This document shows, piece by piece, positions 22,340 through 33,665 of a DNA stretch of 64,000 nucleotides (position 1 is its first letter; the number at the start of each line of letters is the position of its first letter). The DNA lies in contig NHNW01000062.1 in the NCBI GenBank assembly GCA_002786025.1, positions 124,001 through 188,000 on the forward strand, read 5' to 3'. A program made the translations under genes and the position numbers. Source of the DNA: Zasmidium citrigriseum. Taxonomy: Eukaryota; Ascomycota; Dothideomycetes; Mycosphaerellales; Mycosphaerellaceae. The notes under the pieces are model-generated. The model saw nothing but the letters and a program-made list of their open reading frames with translations, was not told where the DNA came from and searched no databases.

Positions 22340-23617
22340 TCATGACCTCACTTGGGTAGACGGAACACTGCTCTGTTGCTGCTGAGGTCCACTGGGACTT
22401 CGAATGCCAGCCGTGGTATCTGGGAGATTGCCGATAGCTTTCACCAGCCACGCTTTCTCGTCATTGAATTGATCGTCGTCGGTTCGTTCTTCGAGGAATC
22501 GCGGGAGGAATTTGAGGAGGCGTTGTTTGTTCATGATGAGGAATTTTTGGACTTCGGGGGATTTGTTGGGGTTGGCGGCGAAGATCTTTAACCCCACCAA
22601 GGTTAGCCAAAGATTTGTGATTTTGATTGCTGTGGATGTACTCACCTTGAAGACATGGAACGCCTCATACTGCACCATCCGCCGATCGTCCTTCAATTGC
22701 CACATTATGAGCTTCAGATTATCCCCCGACTCAACGTATCGACACATGACCTCGTAGAACTGCCGATCTAGCAGCAATTCTCCCAACAGTTTTATTGATT
22801 GTCTCTTGGTCACGTAGCTGTCGCTCTTGACCAACACCTCGTTGTACCTGCTGAAGAACAGGTCGAAATTGGTCGTGATGTATTGCGCGACGAGTTGTTT
22901 GTGTTTTGTCAGGATGAGGCGGAAACAATCAAATGCATCGGCGCTGACTTCAAAAGAAGACTTGTCGATCCAGTCGAAGAACTTCCAGAAGACCCCTTCG
23001 CCTGAAGCCGGTGCGGTCACATCAACATCGTTGTAAATATCGATTGTCCGGCCGTCGCTGCTTGGCTCGTCGTAGAGGATCACTGCCGCTACAGCGTCCC
23101 ATTTCAATGCCTCTTTCAAGATCCCTCCACATGGACTCGCGCTTTCTCTTCTCTCGTAGCCTTTACATAGTGCGATGACGATTTCGGGCTGACGACGAAG
23201 GACTTCCTTCAGAGCATCCGGTTCACTCGATGTCGACCCCGGGTTTCTAAACCGGAAGACGTTCGAGATGATGGTCTGGGTGTCCTTTCGAGCTTCGAAG
23301 GGCAGGCGGTGGATATTGTCGACGAGAGTAGGGAGGAGAGATTCGGAGAGGAGGGCGCTGACAAGCGAGTAGATGTTGTCGGGCGTGGGCTCGGCTTCGG
23401 GGGTGCCCTGCAGGATGGTTTTCATCTGGGAGAGGTTGCGGGCGAGGTCCTCTTCCACCTGTAAAGCGGGTAGGTGAGCCATGTTAATTGCGGTGAAGGT
23501 TTTGGTGTGCACCTTTGCAGCTTGCCCGTCATCTTTGGTCAGTCTCTGCAGCAGTTCTTTGGTCGCTTTGGTCAGGTCCAAGGCGGACCTCTGTCGATTC
23601 CGGAACAAAAACGCCAT
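22340..23617 (-). CDS. hymA: HymA / Mo25-family scaffold protein
   Basis: Three exons (23513-23617, 22646-23458, 22340-22585) give 387 residues; the introns are 54 nt (23459-23512) and 60 nt (22586-22645). It matches the Mo25/Hym1/HymA family: an N-terminal MAFLF-RQR start, LPFEARKDTQTI near residue 80, YVTKRQSIKLLGELLLDR in the middle and QYEAFHVFK-IFAANPNK near the end. The family forms an armadillo-like helical scaffold that supports germinal-centre/NDR kinase signalling (RAM/MOR network) in cell separation, polarity and, in Aspergillus, conidiophore development. Both introns are multiples of three without stops, so the whole span also reads as one 425-residue frame. Splicing is inferred because the extra 18 and 20 residues interrupt conserved blocks and have donor, branch and acceptor signals. 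The first donor (GTGCAC) is weak. Confidence 0.92.
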   Translation of the reverse strand: MAFLFRNRQRSALDLTKATKELLQRLTKDDGQAAKVHTKTFTAINMAHLPALQVEEDLARNLSQMKTILQGTPEAEPTPDNIYSLVSALLSESLLPTLVDNIHRLPFEARKDTQTIISNVFRFRNPGSTSSEPDALKEVLRRQPEIVIALCKGYERRESASPCGGILKEALKWDAVAAVILYDEPSSDGRTIDIYNDVDVTAPASGEGVFWKFFDWIDKSSFEVSADAFDCFRLILTKHKQLVAQYITTNFDLFFSRYNEVLVKSDSYVTKRQSIKLLGELLLDRQFYEVMCRYVESGDNLKLIMWQLKDDRRMVQYEAFHVFKVSTSTAIKITNLWLTLVGLKIFAANPNKSPEVQKFLIMNKQRLLKFLPRFLEERTDDDQFNDEKAWLVKAIGNLPDTTAGIRSPSGPQQQQSSVPSTQVRS

Positions 23618-24182
23618 TGCGCTCGGGGCGCCTGGTCGGCGAGGGGAGAGGTATCGGGCAGTCCAGGCTCGAGAGGGGCGGTGCGGTGAGGAGGGGGAGG
23701 AGGGGGGTGGGTGGTGGTGAGGTCAGCGATGTTGTGATTCCGCCCAGCGGTGGTGTTACAGACGCAGCTGTCCAAGCCGGGTCGCATCCAAAACACAAAG
23801 CAGACGCTGCACCATCGCCAGCTCTGGGCTGCGATTTGAGTTCAGGAACGTTTGTCGCACCTGCAGCTGAAGGACGTGGGGGCGCCGCCTTTGCTCCGAG
23901 CCGATGCGGGTCCAGAGCCGGTTGCCAGGGTCACTGCGGGTAGATCCACTATCTCGGACTGCGAGTGAATGACCACGACCTCACCTCATCCATCAATCAA
24001 GCGAATATCTTACATTTGTCTTGAGAGAAGATACGCAAAATAGCTTGCTCAAAGGTTAATTGCCTGCACGGTGCAACCTCGTCCAAACGACCCTTCCAAA
24101 TCCTTATCGCCTCTCCTTCCTCCTCATTGAGGGGTCCATTCCAATCGCCATCTTCTACTCCCATCACAAGACTCCAACCATC
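23618..24182. promoter_or_regulatory. Divergent promoter region, hymA / F-box-like gene
   Basis: About 565 bp separate the two divergent start codons. Next to hymA the plus strand is very G-rich (23641-23716), so the hymA leader is pyrimidine-rich, a common fungal promoter property. G-runs at 23691-23716 are dense enough to form a quadruplex. No TATA box is obvious. Confidence 0.5.
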
Positions 24183-25184
24183 ATGGAAGACAACAATCCC
24201 CAAGAATGTCTCCTCCTCTCCCGCATACCAGCCGAGCTCCGCCTCAAAATCTACGAATACATCCTCACCTTCTCCCGCCCCCTCAAACTCCGGCAAATAG
24301 TAGCCGGATCAAAAAACACCTCAATCCTCCGCGCAAACCATCAAATCTACTCAGAAGCCCTCCCAATCTTCTACGACTTCAACACAATCCTCACCACGCG
24401 CAACGACTTCTGTCAAGACACCGATCCCGAACTGCAAACTCCCTTACGACGAGACCGAGTCCGACATCTCCTGATCCGGAACTTCAGCCAATCGATACGA
24501 TGCTCCTCCTTCTCCGGTGGCAACAACCTCTTCCTAGAAGGCTGCTGTGACGTCTGCAAACCCAACGCAGCAGGCTTCATAGCCGCCCTAACCACCCTCC
24601 CCCGTCTCCAAACCGTCACAATCGACTACCACAACCACCACCGAGAATTCGCCTTCATCAAAGCCACAATCCGGGGAATCGGCAGCACGCACCTCCAAGC
24701 AGACCACGGCTTCACCCTAACCTGCACCGACCTGGCCCAATTCAAACTAACCTCCCCCTCCCTCCCGCCATCTTTAAAAATCACATTCACCGACGCCCCC
24801 TTCCACAACATCTACACCGTCCTCTCGCACCAGAAAACCCTCCACCCAACCGTGCACGCCTTTCCCAACGAATCCGCCATCCTCGAACGCCTGCGCGAGG
24901 AAGAAGACCGCGAGCTGCCGGATCATATTAACAAGATTCTTTGCATTTTGCACTCGTGGATTTTGGGTCCTGATTATGTTCTCGCGCCGACGTGGAGGAA
25001 GTTGCAGGAAGCGAGGATGGAGGGGAGGGAGTGTGGGGCGATTTTGGAGAGGATGACGGAGGAGTGGGGGAGGCATATTGAGAGGTTGCCGAGTGGGGCG
25101 GCGAGGCCGTTTTTGGAGACTGCGAGGGGGGTTGAGAGGAGGAGGATGGAGGAGGTTTTGGGGAGGGGAGGGTTGGATGGATAG
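24183..25184 (+). CDS. F-box-like protein of a fungal lineage-specific family
   Basis: Single exon, 333 residues from the ATG at 24183 (MEDNNPQECLLLSRIPAELR). The N-terminal LSRIPAELRLKIYEYIL, followed by ILRANHQIYSEALPIFYDFNT, is the signature of a large, variable family in Dothideomycetes and relatives. It is usually annotated as F-box-like or hypothetical and is possibly a substrate adaptor for SCF ubiquitin ligases. There is no other domain. The frame extends upstream to 24060, but that segment lacks similarity and the internal ATG sits just before the conserved motif. Codon choice changes sharply near 24900: Leu is mostly CTC and Arg CGC/CGA before, then Leu TTG and Arg AGG after. The family assignment is good; the molecular function is inferred. 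Confidence 0.78.
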   Translation: MEDNNPQECLLLSRIPAELRLKIYEYILTFSRPLKLRQIVAGSKNTSILRANHQIYSEALPIFYDFNTILTTRNDFCQDTDPELQTPLRRDRVRHLLIRNFSQSIRCSSFSGGNNLFLEGCCDVCKPNAAGFIAALTTLPRLQTVTIDYHNHHREFAFIKATIRGIGSTHLQADHGFTLTCTDLAQFKLTSPSLPPSLKITFTDAPFHNIYTVLSHQKTLHPTVHAFPNESAILERLREEEDRELPDHINKILCILHSWILGPDYVLAPTWRKLQEARMEGRECGAILERMTEEWGRHIERLPSGAARPFLETARGVERRRMEEVLGRGGLDG

Positions 25185-25345
25185 GTAGGTCCGGAGTGAA
25201 GTATGATTTGGGTAATAGAGATTAGGATGTTTCTTTTTTGGAAATTGAGAAAGTCAGATCTCGTCTTTGTGGATTCAAACCTGTGGCTTGCAAGGACTAT
25301 CGAATGCTTCTGTTTCTTCATTTCCTTCAAAATCCATTGCCATCT

Positions 25346-26979
25346 TTAAGTAAACTTAAACCCACCCTGTCTCTGACTCAACAACCCATTCGGATCCCTC
25401 TGCCTCTGAATCCCCTTCAACCGCTGATACGTCTGCTCGCCATACGTCCTCAGCGGATCCTGATTGTACATAGCATCATTCATAAACAGCGGATTGAAAT
25501 TCGTCGTCCTCGTATCACCCCCACTGTAATGCGTCGGCTTCGAGTTCGCATACTTCCCCTTCGCATACTGTTCCGCCGGCATAGTAATATTCGTAATATC
25601 CGCCGCAGCTGCCTGATCCGTGGTCCCGAGCAACCAAGAAACGTCGTATTCCATGAAGATCTTATCGCCGTAGGCAGGGTCGAGACCGAGGAGGTTGACA
25701 CCGTTGGGGGCGTTGACGCTAGCGGACTGGAGTTGATAGGGCATGGGTTGATAGGCGAGAGAGAAGACGTAGTTGTCGATCTGTTTGCCTTGGTAGGATT
25801 TCGCGAGCGAGAACCAGGAGTCGAAGATGTTGTTGTAGAGGTCTAGACCGTCGGCGCCGGGGAGGTTGGGGAATGTGCCCGTGCGGATGAGATAGCGCAT
25901 GCCGTCGAGGGAGAAGAAGGAGTTGGAGTCGATGAGGTCTTTGTACGAGCGGGGGCCTTTCGTTGCGTCGACTAGGGCGGGGATGGCGTTGAATTCGTCG
26001 AGGATGGAACCCGGGCCGGCGGGGGAGTTGTAGTAGAAGAAGACGACGAAGACGTTGGCGAGGGTGTCGAGGGTTGTGGAGAAGGTTACGATTACGGCGG
26101 CTTTGGTGTCGTGGTAGTCCGAGACGAGGTTGTGGGTTGCTTTGATCAGGGCGTCTTTTTGGTCGAGCGTGTAGATTTTGTGCCCGCCCCAGACTTGGCC
26201 GATTGGGAAGGTTTCGAGGACGAAGGAGGTCACGATGGCGAATTGGTTCCCGCCGCCTTTTAGGGCGTAGAAGATGTCGGAGTTTTGGTTCTTGTTGGCT
26301 TTGGTGAGTTGGCCCTGGGCGGTGACGATCTCGTATTCGACGACGGTGTCTGCGGTCATGCCCTGCCTTACGTTACTATCTTACTCATAAATGTGATGAG
26401 GTTTGCGCTTACATGTTCAGTGCTCAGAAAACTGAGACCGCCTCCCAAGGTAAGACCTGCTACTCCGACATGTCCCAATCGACCAGACGCAACAGCACGA
26501 TTGTATGGGTCAAGTGCGGTTGCCACATCGATCCATCTTGAGCCTGGTCCAATGTGCGCATAGTTGTTGCTGTCGAGCGTTGTCGTTGCCATGTTCGGCT
26601 CGGTAGCAATGAGGATGCCGCCTTTGGTACTGCTGTAGCCACGGTTGGGGTTATGTCCACCACCCTTTATGGCAAAAGGTACATCGGTGAAGTTGTTCAA
26701 GACCTGGACAGCAAACTGAATGTCTTGGGCAGTCTTCGGGAAGAACATGCATGCTGGCACATTGTCGGCGTTCGCTTGGGACCAGTATTCGTGGAGCTGC
26801 TCAGTGTAGGTCACTCCAAGGGCGAGGTTCGATATCTCAATGACACTGTCGGCGTATTGCTTGGGGTACTGTTTCTCCAGGACTGAGCATGCTGATTTGG
26901 CGCTGGGGGATGTTGCAGCGAGTGTAGGAGTTATGTATAGTAGTGCAAATGCAGATGCAACAACAGAAACGAAAGACAT
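25346..26979 (-). CDS. Secreted FAD-linked oxidoreductase (berberine bridge enzyme-like)
   Basis: Two exons (26413-26979 and 25346-26362) flank a 50-nt intron and encode 527 residues. A signal peptide is visible at residues 1-22 (MSFVSVVASAFALLYITPT and after). The FAD_binding_4 fold carries AIKGGGHNPNRGYSS, whose His109 is the expected site of covalent flavin attachment. It is followed by GRLGHVGVAGLTLGGG and, after the intron, by NSDIFYALKGGGNQFAIVTSF. The C-terminus has the family's berberine-bridge segment near DPLRTYGEQTYQRLKGIQ. The second covalent Cys of bicovalent members is absent (LGHVGVAG instead). Such enzymes oxidise sugars, alcohols or secondary metabolites with O2; the substrate cannot be read here. 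I start at the ATG at 26979, because the upstream frame extension to 27180 lacks similarity and would bury the signal peptide. Confidence 0.88.
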
Positions 26980-29900
26980 GGTGGCGGTATTGCGCTGCAG
27001 GGCTCGCAGACGAGTGAAGGGAAATGCGAGTGGTGAAGAATACTTATAGAAACATGCGACCCACGTAATTGCAGTGATGGCTGCAGTAGGGCTTCCAAAC
27101 AAAGAACTCAAACTCCTTGGAAATAGCTCCAGGACAGCCACATACCCCGACATCTTAGCACGAGGAGGGAGGCCCAGCATAGGGTCGTCGGAATCGGTTT
27201 GACATGCCTCAGCGCGATAGACTTCAAAGCTTGTATCAGCCTGGTCTCATGCCGACATGGTGGCCGTTCCAGTGTCGTGGGCTGTAGTGCAGTGTAGTGT
27301 GCTGTCACGGGTCGATCTTTTGAAGTCCCGCCCGGAAGGAGGCCTCTCCGGACTGCAGGTGGACCTACTTTGCAAAGTTAGAGTGCGACATTCGAATCGT
27401 TCTCGCGAGATCCTTCCCATAGACACTCTTGTAAAGAGAGGGCATTTCCCAAAGTAGAGAACACCGATACTCTGGTAATCAGATGTGCATGGAGAGCCCG
27501 CTGTCGAGTGTTACAGCAGACGCCATGATCCCGACATCCCATCCTGTGGCTTGGGTCGGGCCATCCAATGGCTGCGGTTGAGTCAACTTTCCAAGTGCTA
27601 CCGGCAGGCATCGAGACTTGGGCACCCATTCTCTGGAGTGGCGACTGAGATGAGGCTGAGCCATCTTTTGCATGATCATCCAGGCGTGGATCACCCCCTG
27701 TGATCGCCATGCGCAGACGAGGTACGAGAAGTCTGTGACTCGCTTACTCGGTCGTCCTTCCTGGACCGCGGTCTATAGGCGTTGATGGGTTCGAAACGGG
27801 CCAGAGTACTGCTAGATCGGGCACGAGCGGTGGAGTGCTTTGCATGTGATGTGCGAACTAGAAGAAGGGTTGCAGCTGTGATTTCCAAGTTCGCGGTCAA
27901 GTCCGGTCCAAGTGCTGTCGAGTGGATTTAGAGTTAGCGCCAAGCGGCTGGTCCCGGGGGCCGGAATTCTCCCGCCAGACCTCACTCTTTCGCGAGAAGG
28001 AAGGAGCCCACGAGCACCGAGGAACCTAAGACAATGTCAAGATATCCATTGGACATCAACCTCGTTATTCTCGCATCTCACAGAGCTTTTACTGTCACGC
28101 TCGTGGGCTCTTTCTCTGTTCGTTTCGTATCAACTACGAGGTTGTGATTTGGAAGACGGGTGCTTCAGGCGACCTGGAGTCCAATGCCACAAGCTCCGAA
28201 AGCGAAGAACAGCAACTCATGCGGCTTATGGGCAAGCATTGAAGCAGTCTATGATGGATCAATGCCGGTTCATATCATGCGCATGACTGGTCGATGTGTT
28301 GGTCCCGATCGAGTCGCCATTCGATGAAAGATGGTGCGCGCGGCAAGCCTTGAGCGGCAATGCTCACGCATGTTGTACGCAAAATGAGCATCCGCGTGGG
28401 CCTTTTGTTTGGTTGCTCCTAAAGATCATCTGCTAGCATGAAGGGGAAACGCCGAGTATCGTGACTAGACCAACAGCGAAGACGACCCCGACCGATACAA
28501 GTGTTAACCTACCACGACCGCGGCGTGTGGCTCACGAACTCGCTTCTCACCACACTCGTCGCTGCAGGCTATGGCCTTAGCAAGCGATTCAATGCCCCGG
28601 TCTCGTCCTTCTCCGAGCTCAGAAACTTCACCGATCCGCATGCGTGCGACGACGAACAGCCATACCTCTGTTGCTTCAATTTCTCAAGGCATGAATGCTG
28701 CAACAGTCCGGGAATAGAATTGCATTGTTGCATGGTAGCGCAGTGAACGACACGCGAGAACAAAATTTTACCTCAATTCCATCACTTTCGACGGGGAGCA
28801 TAATGGCAGAGGTCTACTTGAGGAGAAGAATCTTGACAAACAAGGCCCAAAGATGACCCATACCAGCAGTTCGACGAAACATGAACTTGTCTCGAACAGC
28901 ATCCGAGTTGCCGCGAGTGAGATACACAACGGGCTGATCGCCGGACAAGCCCCAGAGCTTGTAAATGCAACTGCCAGCGCAAGAGCATTGAAGGGCCCTG
29001 ATGATTCCAAATTCTCTCGGAATGCTGGTATCCAAATGATGCGCACTACACCCTTCCAGACGGGTAGGGCGAGGCCCTTCACTTGCTGCTTGAACAGATG
29101 CACTGGGTGATGTCTACCTGAAACAGCAGATACTGGTCCGGGGCTTACGATTTCGATTTGGCGCCGCTCAATACCTCTTTCGTTCCAGATTCCCTGCCCT
29201 TATAGCACGCTGAAAGCCGCGCGTCTTCGGTCTTGGCCGACTAGTGCGACAACATGGCATCTTCGAACACACAACGGGTCCACAGGATGGGACAACCTGA
29301 GAAAGACTCGAACGTCGCCTTCAGTCAGCGCGGAAGGACGCCTGACAGCCAAATTCTTGCCGCCATGCTCTCATCCAGGATGCCTTTATTGATCTGGATA
29401 TCTCTCTCTTTTTGAGCAAGTCTTCTTGCCTTGGCGGTGCCTTGGTAGCGTTTCAGCCTTGGTCGACTGCTTGAATTTTGAGCGACTTCCCATTCATCTC
29501 TTCACCAAGACAGGCTTTCCGTCGGCAATGAGATCGAACGACGACCCGGAATCGAACATTGATATGAAAACCGGTCCTACTTTCGCTTAACACTCGAATT
29601 TTTCACCCGGGCGGCCTGTCTCTGATTCTCAGGGCTACATTCCAGTGCCATGCTGGCTTTCAATTCCCTTAGATTTTCGTGAGCAAACGGGGTCCGTCGG
29701 CAAAACTAGGTCTCGCTCCACTTAACAGCAATTAGAAGCCCGGCCCTCGAAATCTGATTGCACGAAGCCTGGCCGTGCACGCCTTTAACAGCAATTCCTG
29801 ATCCACTTTCGAGTGGGAAGAGTTCGTGCCAAGTCACCTACTCGACAGTCAAAGGGATCCAAGGACGATTGTTTCTGGTCGTACCGGCTCGAGCAAAGTC

Positions 29901-31217
29901 CATCATACCATCATTGACTAAGAGCTGCTCCGCGATCAAACATTCAGAATACGACCTGACCCGATCCTGAGAGATCGTAAATCCTCAAGAGTTTGGCGGA
30001 GATCGAGAGTATCACAAGCTGCTAAATCGGTGCTGTTTCAGGATGGCATTCTCAAATTCGAAGAGAACAGGTACAACACCTCGCTGAACAATGCCCTTTA
30101 CGTCTTTCTTTGAGCGAGGCACTCGCTGGCGATCTTCATCGTCGTTCTGTTCTGTATGTTAAATCAGCCTCACAGTCTGGTGTGCAACAAGGAAGCCCCG
30201 TCGCGAAATTCCCCGACAACCTCGTCACGCGGTTCGGTGGCTTGATGAGCACGACACGGAGATGTCCATCATCTGTGTTGATCTGCGACCGCTTTGGGAT
30301 GTACTTCATCTTTGTACAGCAGCAGACGAGCGGGGTTTGGCACGGGCTCGTCCAGGCTCTCCGCGTTTGCCATTTGTGGTTGGCGCATTTCAAGACAAGG
30401 CGTCTGCACAATGACACTCCTGGCTGCTGCTTGGCTTGCTGTGCCTTTGAGCGATATCAGGAATACCTTGCTCAAGAGCGTCCGGTTACTCTCAGGATTC
30501 ATCGATTGACGCAGAAGCCATTCGGAATAGGCATGCAATACGTAGCAGGCCGCCAGACAGGGCTGTCGACGATATTGCGTGCTCCTGGATCTGGTAAACC
30601 TGTCTTCGTTTCAAGCATTCCGAAGAAGATGATGCTTGTTCAGGCAAAGAGCGTAAAGAATACGTTGTAATACGTCAACGCTCTCTCAGTTGCCCACACA
30701 CCGTATCGACGTTGTTCGGCCCAGTTAAGCCGGTATGCGAGTCCGAAGGAGTCAATCGAAACACCAATGCTACGGAAGTATACCAGCCACTCAATACCAA
30801 ACGAATGGTAAAATTCCCTACGCTGGCAAAGCATCCGGGTCTCGGCACGGTGTTCTAACGTATGGATTGAGCCATGTCTAACCAGGCCTGGCAAGACTGC
30901 ACCGAGTGTACGCGTAGAAGCAACGATATGCTCTGGCTAGGGCGATCAATGTTAACAAGCAATACCAAGCTTCGGTCAATGAGGATCGATATGGCTTGTA
31001 CCCTATGGTGCTTCACGAGAATCGGGTAAGTCACACAGAGGCGTGTCTGCGTAACGCATCGTCCAAAAGCAAAGACTAGTAGGTCGGTGTGTATATGAGC
31101 AGGCTGGAGTACATGACCAGCCCATTTCAGGAGTCCTGCCAGTTGGTCTATCTCACAGGGGAAGCGACTCTACCAACGTGTTGTTTTAATCAATCTTCTC
31201 TCCTGTTCCAATACGAC
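26980..31217. other. 4.2 kb gene-poor stretch
   Basis: No intact gene is recognised between the oxidase and the sugar transporter. Base composition is ordinary, not AT-rich, so there is no sign of heavy repeat-induced point mutation. A few hydrophobic minus-strand frames (28768-29103, 30640-30894) look protein-like but are isolated, lack starts and splice partners, and cannot be assigned. They may be remnants. A plus-strand frame at 30110-30670 (186 codons) has no domain. Confidence 0.5.
27043..27048 (-). promoter_or_regulatory. TATA-like box of the FAD oxidase gene
   Basis: TATAAG on the minus strand lies about 64 bp upstream of the oxidase ATG at 26979. Similar boxes at similar distances precede other genes in this window, which supports a core-promoter role and the chosen start. 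Confidence 0.5.
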
Positions 31218-33210
31218 ATGGCGTCTTCGGAGTATCCCAAGTTCCTGGGTTTCCACGGCAAGCCGTTGGAATGGGTGGTAACAATCATCCTCACCTTCGG
31301 CTTTGTACTCGTCGGTTACGACCAGGGTACATCTCGACTATGCTGAACACAATGGTCTCAAGGCTGCTTGCTGACCTTTCGTTGGGCAGGCGTTATGTCA
31401 GGGGTCATTACATCTCCGCAATGGCTCGAAATCTTCCCCAAGGTTAATGGCAACTCCACTCTCCTTGGCTTCACCGTCGCAATCTACGACATCGGAACTG
31501 CTCTGGGAGCCGTGACGATGATCTTCGCTGGTGATACCTTGGGCCGTAAAAGGTCTTGCTTGATGGGCGGCGCCGGTGTGATCCTGGGCGTTGTCATTCA
31601 GGTCACTGCCATGCCGTCGTCGTCTGTCGATGGAAGATTTGCGCAATTCCTTATCGGACGCACGATCACGGGATGGGGAAATGGTATCAACATGGCTTCG
31701 ATGCCTGTGTGGCAGTCTGAGCTGTCGCATGCCAGTCGTGGGATGTTGGTTTGTCTTTCCACAGGTCTCATTGCGACAGGAACGATGTTCTCGTACTGGT
31801 ATGTACCGTTATCCCGTACCAAACGGACATGGTTGACATGATCACCAGGTTGAATTACGGCATCCAAATCTACAACACCTCCATCACTTGGAGGTTCCCG
31901 ATCGTACGTCCTCGGACCTATATGGATCACTCATACTAACAATATCCCCAGGCCTTCCAAATCGTCCTCTGTCTCGTCTACTTCATCGGCACATTCTTCC
32001 TACCTGAATCACCCCGTTGGCTCTGCAAGTTGGATCGTCTCGAAGATGCCACGAAATCCATGGCCGCCATCAACAAGGAAACAATGGACGGACCCAAGAC
32101 GAAAGAAGACATTCGCGGTATTCTCGACTCCATCGCGATTGAACAGGCCGCTGGAGAGTCCAAGTTCCGTATCTCAGATATGTGGACTGGTGGGCCGTCG
32201 CAGCATCGGAGACGAATGCTTATTGGTATTTCGTCGCAGTTCTTTCAGCAGATCACTGGGTACGATGTCGTCGATCGGAAGAGGTCTTCTGCGTTTGAAG
32301 GGATTGCTTACGTTCTCGCAGATGCAATGCTGTCATCTACTACTCACCTATCTTGTTCCTCAACGCTTTGCACACATCGCGACACTTCTCGCAGCTCATC
32401 GGCGGCGTCGACATGATTGTCTATGCTGTGTTCGCGTTGCTATCGTTCTGGACTGTTGAGTCTGTTGGACGACGAAAGGTCTTCTTGATCGGGACTACTG
32501 GGCAGATGGTGAGAAGCGAGGACGGAGAGATGTGATCGAAGACAGGTTGTCTAACGACGATACAGGTCTCCATGATCATCACATTCGCCTGCCTGATCCC
32601 TGGAACACCGGGCCCAGCCAAAGGAGCAGCCTTTGGTCTCTTCCTCTATATCGCATTCTTCGGCCCGTCGTACTTGACAGTACCTTGGCTCTATGCTGTA
32701 CGTACGAACGAAACCTAATAGTGAACATCAGGCACCAACATTAGCAGGCTGAAATCAACCCCCTCCGAATCCGCGCCAAAGGCGCCGCCGCCGCCAACAT
32801 AGTCAACTGGCTCATCAACTTCCTCGTCGTCATGGTCACACCCATAATGATCCAAAACATCGGTTGGGGAACCTACCTCTTCTTCGCAGCCGTCAACGCT
32901 GCCGCCTTGCCATTCATGTACGCACTCCCTCACCCCTTTTTCATCGATCAAAATACTAACAACCCTGCTTAGCTACTTCTTCTACCCCGAAACGTCGCAT
33001 CGCAGCCTCGAAGAAATCGACTTCATCTTCGCCAAAGGCTACATCGAGAACAAGTGGTACGTGCAGGTGGCGAAGGAGATGCCGCGTCTGAGCAATGAGG
33101 ATATGGAGAATTTGGCCGAGGAGTATGGTCTTACGGATGTGAAGATGAAGATGGGAGATGGTGGGAAGGAGCTGGAGAGGGATGTTCAGTTGGAGGAGAA
33201 GCAGGTCTGA
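31218..33210 (+). CDS. MFS sugar transporter
   Basis: Eight exons: 31218-31326, 31390-31798, 31849-31903, 31952-32259, 32322-32508, 32566-32697, 32748-32917 and 32973-33210. All seven introns (48-63 nt) preserve frame, giving 535 residues with about 12 membrane segments. Sugar-porter signatures are present: GYDQGVMSGVIT in TM1, GRKRS after TM2, PESPRWL at the end of the first half, QQITGCNAVIYYSP in TM7, VESVGRRK, and PETSHRSLEEID after TM12 (a PETKG variant). Members import hexoses or related sugars across the plasma membrane by proton symport; the substrate is not predictable here. It is the first of four permeases of different MFS subfamilies in about 11 kb. The start MASSEYPKFLGF fits the family and is the ATG nearest TM1. 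Confidence 0.92.
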
Positions 33211-33665
33211 GCCAGGACTACAAGGCCAAGACCAATGAGGGATTGGATAAGGTGGAAGTGAGTCAAGAGAGAAAGGGAGAAACGGTCGTTGGATGGTTAT
33301 GTGTGTGCCAGCAAGGGCTGGTATAATGAGTTGTGACAAAGTCGAGGAGAGTTCAACCGATTAATGGCAGACTATCGCTTCGAACTGTAGCTTTGGCTTC
33401 GACCAAGTCCAGGCAAACGACCCTTGTGACTACTCAGATTGTTGAAGACTTACATAGAGACTTCAAGAACGACCGCGTCATTGCCAAGCAAAAGCAATCA
33501 CTAGAATTGATCCATCAAGCGTTACGAGATACTTCATGACGCCCAAAGTACCATGGAGATCTCATTCGTCTCAACTCTTACATTGTACCCATTGACGGGC
33601 TTACCTGTCTTCTGTAGCATATAGCATATATCTCTAGTAAGATATTACCCAAAACATCCCCCCAA
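33211..33665. other. Short convergent intergenic region
   Basis: Lies between the stops of the sugar transporter (plus) and the TRI12-like pump (minus). No gene or RNA structure is recognised; it probably holds the two 3' ends. Confidence 0.6.

Noticed and set aside
26980..27180. Upstream N-terminal extension of the FAD oxidase
   Set aside because: Lacks similarity, and the internal ATG gives a proper signal peptide with a TATA-like box 64 bp upstream.
30110..30670. Plus-strand frame of 186 codons in the gene-poor region
   Set aside because: No recognisable domain, Cys/Arg-rich, and competing frames on the other strand.
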